Shown: piece by piece, positions 57,191-64,000 of the stretch
Position numbering within the stretch: position 1 is the stretch's first letter
Layout: every line of letters begins with the position of its first letter
NCBI GenBank assembly: GCA_039881145.1
Contig: JAYKKI010000052.1
Coordinates: 10,331,501 to 10,395,500 of the forward strand
Source of the DNA: Druceiella hillmani
Taxonomy: Eukaryota > Arthropoda > Insecta > Lepidoptera > Hepialidae
Direction of reading: 5' to 3'
DNA: 64,000 nucleotides
Made by a program: the position numbers and the translations under genes
Notes under the pieces: model-generated
Told to the model about the DNA's origin: nothing
Seen by the model: only the letters and a program-made list of their open reading frames with translations
Databases searched by the model: none

Positions 57191-59309
57191 CACTAAAGAT
57201 TGCAATTCTTGACAGATTTCGGTGATTCTTTCTCCTATCGATTAGTGAACCATCAGAATAGAAGGTTATTGACATACGTCATATTTTTACAATTTTCGGC
57301 AAAAATTTCCTTTTTTCGTGGTCAGTGACTATTCTCGACGGTTCTTGCCCCTTCTGTCCACTCCCTGCTATTTCTAATTTTTTTGGACTATGAATAACTA
57401 CTGTGGGGTGCATGTTTTTTTTTATTTTTACACTTTTTGTTCGATTCTGTGAAAGTCAAACTGTTAAGCAAATTCTAATGTTACGGTCCAATTTTTCTTT
57501 TTTAATTTTGTAATTTTTACTTTCTTTTTCACACGTGTAAAACTACAGCTCAAAGCTAATAAAAATATTTATTAAATCCTTAATATTTTACAGGTTTTTC
57601 CACGCATTTTTACATTTATTATACATCAGCCGTTTATTATCTATTCTTTCTGAAAGATGAAATCTTGACCATAAACAATTCCTAATAACCAAACGGTGGA
57701 GAGTAGATTCGAAACGGGGAATTTATATTTGTACATATGCATTTGTTCCACTTGTATTGTTGCATAAAGGAAACCTTTAGATCTATATTGTTAAACGAAG
57801 TTTTTTGAAAGAATCGTATCGATAAAAAAAATTAATGGTGGCTTCCAATTGAATTTTTAACTCCAAAGTTTATTTTATTAGACAAATAGAAACTATTTCC
57901 GTCTTTAGTGAAGAAAATAACTGTTTATTCATTTACGTAATTTTCAGTGCACGAGTCAACCTCATTCTGATCCATATTTGTGGAAAATTCCCTGTGCTTC
58001 GTTTAAGCTCTGTAATATAATATGTATAAGTGGTCATTATGATTCTTTTAATAGTACTTTGATTTTCTCGTATTCATATAAGCGGTAAGTTTACATTAGT
58101 TCATTGTAACTGATAATCAGTCAAAAATCGTTGTAAAACATAGTTATTAACTAGACCTTTGTGTATAATTTTTTAGAGAAATGTTAAAGAGTTTTCAAAT
58201 TAAAAATAGCAATGGGCGGATAGAAAAAGATATAAATTTTGGGAAGAAATCGAGGTCGAGAATATTCACAGAAAGGGAGTTTGTTTAGAAAATTGTTTGT
58301 AAAATTTAACCTATTTGAAAAATCAATGTGAAAATCAATAAGATTTTATTCCGATATTTCCCCAATCGATTACAACAAACGGAGAAAAATTGGCCAAGAT
58401 TTGAGAATTGTAGCGTATCTTCATACGTACATACGTACAGAACAACGGACGGAGATTTATTTTTAAAAGGCAAATTTATATCTCAATAAATACTCTAAAA
58501 AAATGTGAAATTGTACTGTTTTAGATATTCCCTCCTTTCAAAAAATTTATTCACCCCTAAAATTACCCGATTCATAATTAACACTATCATAAAAATAAAG
58601 GGCGGGTTGCTCAATAAATGAAATAAATTTACATTACATAATCAGGTAATGTTATAATTATTTTCGATTTTTATAAAATCGTCTTTAGTATAGCTTGTAT
58701 TTTTGCCTTGTTTTCAATTATTTCATCCCTTAAAATAGTCCTATATGTGTATAAACAATGTCCATAGTCTCTTATTATATTATTAAATCAACTTTATTCT
58801 TTTTATAAAATCGCAAGGAAATAACTCAAAAGTAATTGCCACACAAAATGTCACAAGAAAACATATTTCTAGATATAAATATATTTTAATTATGCCATAT
58901 TTAGCTATTTAAGTTATTAACACCATTAAGCAGAAAAAAACAAGAATAGTTATTAATAAAAATTTAGAAGATCGCAATTGCCAATTTTCAATTGGAACCA
59001 ATAAACTTCATTAAAATTTGCCCTAAAAATTTAATAAAATAAAATACTCTAGACAGCTTTTGGCAAATAAAACATCTTCGCCGATGTTCATTTCCTGACA
59101 TTTTCAAAGCTTATCGATGCCCGGTGGCTACCTAGCCTTCAACATCAAAGCTTTTTGAGCGGAATGCCAAAATATTTGCGTTTCGTTATATTTTCTCGCT
59201 CTTTGAGGTTTAATTAAGAAAATTAATTAGCTATTAGGAATCTCGATCCCCCAATCTTGTTTGGCGAGAAAAGATTCACTAAGTTTGGGGTTTAAGACGC
59301 TTTTAGGTA
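57191..59309. other. AT-rich intergenic sequence, no gene seen
   Basis: No array, RNA or gene could be supported. Confidence 0.5.
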
Positions 59310-59660
59310 CTTGAAAGTGTAGAACTTTGTAAACAGTTTTTATTTTACTGGCTCTGGTAGCCCTCCTAAAAAGTTTATAAATGCTATAACCCTGGATCCC
59401 ATATAGATTTGCTGTAGCAACGGGTGTAATTAATTCAGTAGCTTTTTACAATAATTCCTTAATACCGATGTTTCCTGCGCCGCCTAAAGACCATGGAACA
59501 GTAATTAGCTGCTTGAAAGTATAGAACTTTGTAAACAGTTTTTACCTTACCGGCTCTGGTAGCCCTTCCTAAAAAGTTTATAAATGTTATACTCTGAATG
59601 CCATATAGCTTTGTTGTAGCAATGAGTATAATTAATTCACTAACTTTTTACAATTATTAA
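59310..59660 (+). repeat. Two-copy tandem duplication, 202-bp unit
   Basis: 'cttgaaagtgtagaactttg taaacagtttt ... ggctctggtagccct ... aaaaagtttataaatg ... ccatatag ... gtagcaa' at 59310 recurs at 59512. The first unit additionally contains 'cctgcgccgcctaaagacca'. Confidence 0.88.
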
Positions 59661-60300
59661 TGACATCTAGAATCACCGCTATAAGTTTCTACTGTCTTTT
59701 TTTGGGCTTTTAAGAATTCAAGTTTTTATCATAATTTAAGTTAGTTTTGAAAAATCAGCTATGGATATAGAAACACATAAATATATTTCCTACCCTTTAT
59801 TTTTTTTAGATGTTGTGCATATTTCAAAAACTATGACATCTAGAATCATCGCTATAAGTTTCTACAATCTTTTCTTGGGCTTTTAAGAATTAAAATTTTT
59901 ATCATAATTTAAGTTAGTTTTGAAAAATCAGCTGTGGATATAGAAACACATAAATAGATTTCCTACCCTTTATTTTTTTAGATGTTGTGCATATTTAAAA
60001 AACTATGACATCTAGAATCATCGCTATAAGTTTCTACAATATTTTCTTGGGCTTTTAAGAATTCAAATTTTAATTATAATTTAAGTTAGTTTTGAAAAAT
60101 CAGCTGTGGATATAGAAATACAAATATATTACCTGCTCTATATTTTGCAGACGTAAAGATGTGGTGCATATTTCAAAAACTATGACATCTAAAACCATCG
60201 CCATAATTTTCTACAATCTTTGCTTGGGCATTTAAGAACCCATATTTGTTTTCATAATTTAAATTAATTAGTTTCGAAAATAAAGGGGTCACCATATTTT
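59661..60300 (+). repeat. Four-copy tandem repeat, 172-177 bp
   Basis: 'tgacatctagaatcatcgct ataagtttctac ... gggcttttaagaatt ... aatttaagttagttttgaaa ... gctgtggatatagaaa ... gatgttgtgcatattt' starts at 59661, 59834, 60006 and 60183. Divergence rises toward the last copy. It follows the previous duplication directly. Confidence 0.93.
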
Positions 60301-60454
60301 CCAGCATAAAAACATGGCGAAAAAAACATTTTTGCCACCTTTAGAACTAACCTATTCAAATTATTATATGGAATCAAAAAAATCGAAAACTTAATTTCCC
60401 CCCTCTAAAATTCCAAATCAATATATTTGAGTTTTAGCAATTGGGCAATGTGCG

Positions 60455-60595
60455 GGTTAATATGTTTTATTACCCTGCCAAGTTTTTACTTCAAGCAGTT
60501 TCTGAGAAAAAGGGCTGCGACAGACAGACAGGTGAAAGATTTTATTAGAATTCCGTTTTTCCTTTTGAGGTATGAAACCATAAAACCATGCGAAA
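60455..60595 (+). repeat. Interspersed repeat, 'cagacagacag' type, best copy
   Basis: 'gtttctgagaaaaagggctg cgacagacagacagg ... attccgtttttccttttgag gtatgaaaccataaa'. This is the clearest copy in the window and the main reason for suggesting Lepidoptera. The frame 60427-60645 across it is a by-product. Confidence 0.6.
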
Positions 60596-62593
60596 TACGA
60601 GTAAAATTGGAACTACCTGATTTACGTAAACTTTTAGCGAAATAGAAATATTTAAGGGTAGATAGTATTTCTATTAAACCGTTTACAAATATTAATATTG
60701 TTATTAAACATATAAAGATATTACCTAGTACATCTTCGAAAGACGTAAAATCACGAATTACTCAAAACGATAAACGATATATCATCGCTGTAATTTTCCG
60801 GTAAACTTCTAGTAACGTGGTTTAATCATAATTTTAATTGTATCAGTTTTAAAAATATGGAAATGTGAGAAATTTATTTTTGTGGACATTTTCAACAATA
60901 TCTCAATAAATATCTTACATAAAATACTGAAAAAGTAGTTTAGCAATTTTTATAACTCGCTCTGTCAATTAATATCCCACACGATTTGTCATATTGAAAA
61001 AGGACATTTTGTATATTTCATAGCCTCTTCTAATATTTCCAAATTTAATAACACAATTGTTTATTACTTAAAACCATATCACAATGTTTCTAATTCTAAT
61101 ATCATAATATTTTATTATTTAAAACCATATGTTTTAAGTTATAAAATATTGAGATATACGCGGGTTACAACGCAAAATTTCGCGTTTCAATGTCAAACAC
61201 TATTTAAGCAAAACTGCTGCGACAAACAGACGAAAGAACACGTGAATGATCTTACACATGTATCTATTTGTTTTTTTCACTTAAAACATTAGCTTACACC
61301 ACAAGATCGAACAAACTGTTCAAGATATACATAAATCTGAAATCTTTCTTCTTTCGTGGTGTAAAACAAAAAAAATATATAAATATCATCTATAATCATG
61401 AATTTAAAAAGCATTTAAATAAAAATACTACTAAATTAAAATCATATCAAAAACAATTATTTCATATCGAAATAAGAAGCACTAAAAAATAAATATTTTC
61501 TTTTAAATTACTTCCTTCAGTGTTTTTATATTGGACACAGCTTAAAATCTTCAATCTTTACAGAATATTCGGCCTTACCTCGATAACTACCTTGTGGTTT
61601 AGTATATCTTAGAAAGAGATGTATGTGTAAATATAGCCCTAAAATATCTAACAGATGTGTGTGACTTAAAAAGTGGTAAATTTTGTAAGTGATGATGTCA
61701 AGAAACAAAATTGGAATACAATTAAAGTTTTATTTACTTATATGTAATTTCGTGTAAAGTCTTACTTATCATGGAGACCTAAAAAGGTCCTTATATCCCA
61801 CTTGAAATTGTATATAATATACATGAATTTAAAATGTTGTAAAGTTTTTATAAAAAAATTGCTACGAGTGTGTGTTTCCCTGTGCACGACAAAATAGCTC
61901 TAACTTTTATTATATTTGATGTCGGTTTATTATGCATATTCCTATTAAAATGGACTTCATAAATACCAACCACTTTTGAGATAAACCGCTAAAAATTTAT
62001 CAGGGTCGAATGCTAACTGAAGATTATATTGGAATTTTATGTGCTGAAAATATCAGATATCAACGACAAATATTGACACTTGTATTCACGGAATTTACAT
62101 ACTGAAACAATTTACAAGATTAATAAATCGTATTATCTAACATTATTTTTACTTAATGGTGATGGCCAGTTGTTTGGTATGGTAACTGAGTGTCAACATA
62201 AAGAACGGCTTCGGTATTATCGAGCATATTCTCTATATAGAGGTCACCACGAAATGAAAATTCATGTAAACCAAAAAGAGCTTTCATGACAGAGCTGTCA
62301 AAAATGTATCCTGTGATAAATTTCGTTAGATGACAGTTTCTGAAAGTTATTAGCTGAAAATGTAACTATCTCTCATATTATCATAGGTCACCAAATCTAA
62401 ATTTAAATTTTAAAATAAGTTCCAATAATTGTGACAATGATTACAGAACTCTTTACAATCAATACAAATTAAATATTTCAACAGTTCAACTTCTTTAGGT
62501 ATTAAATATTTCAAAACTTCAACTTAATACACGCACACTTTTCTGAGCACTAAACGAAATTAAACCATCACGCTCAGGTCGGTAATGCTGAAT
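60596..62593. other. AT-rich intergenic sequence with repeat relics
   Basis: 61195-61265 ('aaaactgctgcgacaaacag acgaaagaacacgtg') is another relic of the same interspersed repeat. Frames at 61268-61492 and 62080-62289 show no recognisable domain. Confidence 0.45.
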
Positions 62594-62690
62594 CGGGTAA
62601 ACTCGGCTCCCTTCGGCATCGGCCAAGCGTGTTCACTGTTCGGGTAAACTCGGCTCACTTCGGCATCGGCCGAGAGAGTACACTGACATG
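62594..62690 (+). repeat. Two-copy tandem repeat, 47-bp GC-rich unit
   Basis: 'cgggtaaactcggct' then 'cttcggcatcggcc[ag]ag' recurs at 62594 and 62641. Within each unit 'tcggc' and 'gccga' can pair. GC content stands out from the neighbourhood. Confidence 0.88.
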
Positions 62691-63600
62691 GATTGCATCG
62701 TTTCAAAAATTACGTTTTATTTTAAAATGTTTGCTGATTTGTCGAAATAATATAAATCATTGTAATTATTACACAGTAATTATTGACATTGGTCAGGATT
62801 TAGAAAATTAAAGAAAAATGGAAAATATTAGTGTATTCGCCACGCGATATTTGATTTTAAAAATAAATAAGTTTTCACTTCTCTCGTATATATCATAATC
62901 ATCATAAACCACACCAGAGTTTTTTCACACCAGAGTTTTTTTTAATATGGTACTGATATTTGAAGATCAAAAACTAATACTTTGATTTATAATATTTTCG
63001 TATATTTAAATTAGCTCAATAAATACAAATTTATGAACGACTCTCTCAGTTAAATAAACCTCATATTAATCATTCATGAAAAAAATGTAACCCACCTTTT
63101 ACGCATGTATACATAAATTTATTATAATCCTAGATTTCGAGCTAAAATACTTTAAACAAGAAAATATCATTAGTCAGACAAGTTACAGGATATAGAACTT
63201 TGACCAGTTACAATCGGTAACTCGCACCGCGAAGAAACGAGGAAGTTTTATTTTTACTGAATCCACTCATCAGCCACAACATAAAAGATTTTATTATTTT
63301 TTTAAACCGAATGATCTAATTTTTACGGAGTAAATTTTAGTATCGTTACCGTAACATAAAAAGAAAAATATAACTCTTTTATGACTACTCACGTGTCCGT
63401 CTGTTCGTCTGTCATGGTCCTTTCTATCAGGTATCTTTCTGATGGTGATTTCTCTCAGATGCTTGACGTCGAAACACGAAATTTGATATAGTGATAAAGC
63501 ATATTAACTCGCACATACCTCAGTTGATAACCCTTAAAAATATTAATATGGAAATTTTAGCGGAATCCAATTAGGTACTCGATTTTTTTTTAAATACCAT
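62691..63600. other. AT-rich intergenic sequence, no gene seen
   Basis: 63395-63415 ('cacgtgtccgtctgttcgtc') is a reverse-oriented relic of the interspersed repeat seen at 1262 and 60490. Nothing else. Confidence 0.45.
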
Positions 63601-63939
63601 GTATAGTGAGGGTCGTAGTCTAAAAGGGCTACTTATGTACTTCTTCTTCCTTGTCAACACTACAGCCTGGTGCAGGCCAAGGCTTTCTCAATTTGCTCCC
63701 TTCAGGCAGTATGACTTGATGCAAGGTTTCTCCATCCGTTGACTCCCAAAATTGTTAGGTCCTCTACACTGTCCAACCAACTTGTAGGTGGTTACTCTCA
63801 AAATGTTTGCTTGCCCATATTTAATATAAATTTCATTGTTAGATAAGCTTCTCCAGATATTATTTTCTTTGACCGCTCCAAAAATTAAAACACTTTTATA
63901 CTTAGGGTGATTAAAAACATTTTTGTTATTATTTTGCAC
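63601..63939 (-). pseudogene. Possible 3' end of a non-LTR element
   Basis: On the minus strand a frame opens through ...R-V-T-T-Y-K-L-V-G-Q and ...M-E-K-P-C to TGA 63690-63688, then continues past it as a lysine-rich tail (R-K-K-K) over 'cttcttcttcc'. The arrangement (an R-V...R/G-P segment, then about 30 residues to the end, then a (K)n-coding A-rich run) resembles the C-terminal tail and start of the 3' UTR of some insect non-LTR elements. The match is weak and no RT box is present. Confidence 0.3.
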
Positions 63940-64000
63940 GATATATATTCAGAGTTATACCGTAAATATGAACAAAAATATATTTTTTCTCTCCTATTTC

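Noticed and set aside
1..64000. W- or Y-chromosome origin suggested by repeat density
   Set aside because: Repeat richness alone cannot show sex linkage. Sex-specific read coverage would be needed.
1..64000. tRNA, rRNA or tRNA-derived SINE
   Set aside because: I looked for cloverleaf arms, A/B boxes and rRNA-like GC-rich conserved blocks and found none that I could support.

Overview
This window looks like a gene-poor, repeat-rich stretch of an insect nuclear genome, most probably a moth or butterfly. It is strongly AT-rich and has no operons or bacterial gene density. None of its longer open frames looks like an intact protein gene. The lepidopteran guess rests on decayed repeat fragments that I recognise as common there: the 'cagacagacag ... 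ttccgttttt ... gaggta' relic (about 380, 1262, 36180, 60490), the 'actaatattataaa ... ggcacagagata ... gacataggctac' relic (about 53280), and 'cggcttcgctcgcgtgg'-type ends (about 26600). The species, chromosome and any sex linkage cannot be told from the sequence.

Layout. 0-6 kb is AT-rich sequence with a 211-bp tandem duplication and a perfect 32-bp palindrome. At 6.2-6.6 kb a 42-bp minisatellite abuts a very GC/CpG-rich segment with splice-like borders and an ATG, the best candidate for a real exon or promoter. 11.6-15.4 kb is a satellite of 232-bp units, nearly identical in the middle and decayed at both edges. 17.2-18.9 kb and 32.6-34.2 kb carry two inverted copies of one element of about 1.6 kb. 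Between and after them lie many short tandem arrays (27.8, 28.7, 30.6, 39.0, 55.2, 56.5, 59.3, 59.7 kb), a C/A-only degenerate array at 44-44.8 kb, a GT-rich tract at 49.8 kb, and one recognisable protein relic, a non-LTR retrotransposon reverse transcriptase at 47.6-48.6 kb with stops and a frameshift.

The most interesting system is a dispersed family of long palindromes at about 8.4, 16.2, 16.7, 17.1, 35.1, 38.4 and 52.4 kb. Each arm, read outwards from the hairpin loop, carries a 41-nt block with the layout of a minimal type I hammerhead ribozyme: CTGAAGA, a 5-bp stem II, GAAA, a 2-bp stem III closed by a CTAG loop, then C, with a CCAC/GTGG stem I. Because the elements are palindromic, the motif occurs on both strands. 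Several arms keep all core bases and others have decayed. Short-stem-III hammerheads are known from Penelope-like retroelements and retrozymes. One copy has an imperfect target-site duplication of 12-15 bp and shares a tail with other copies. Two copies are fused head to head into a 367-bp near-perfect palindrome. No protein for this family is seen in the window, so it looks non-autonomous.
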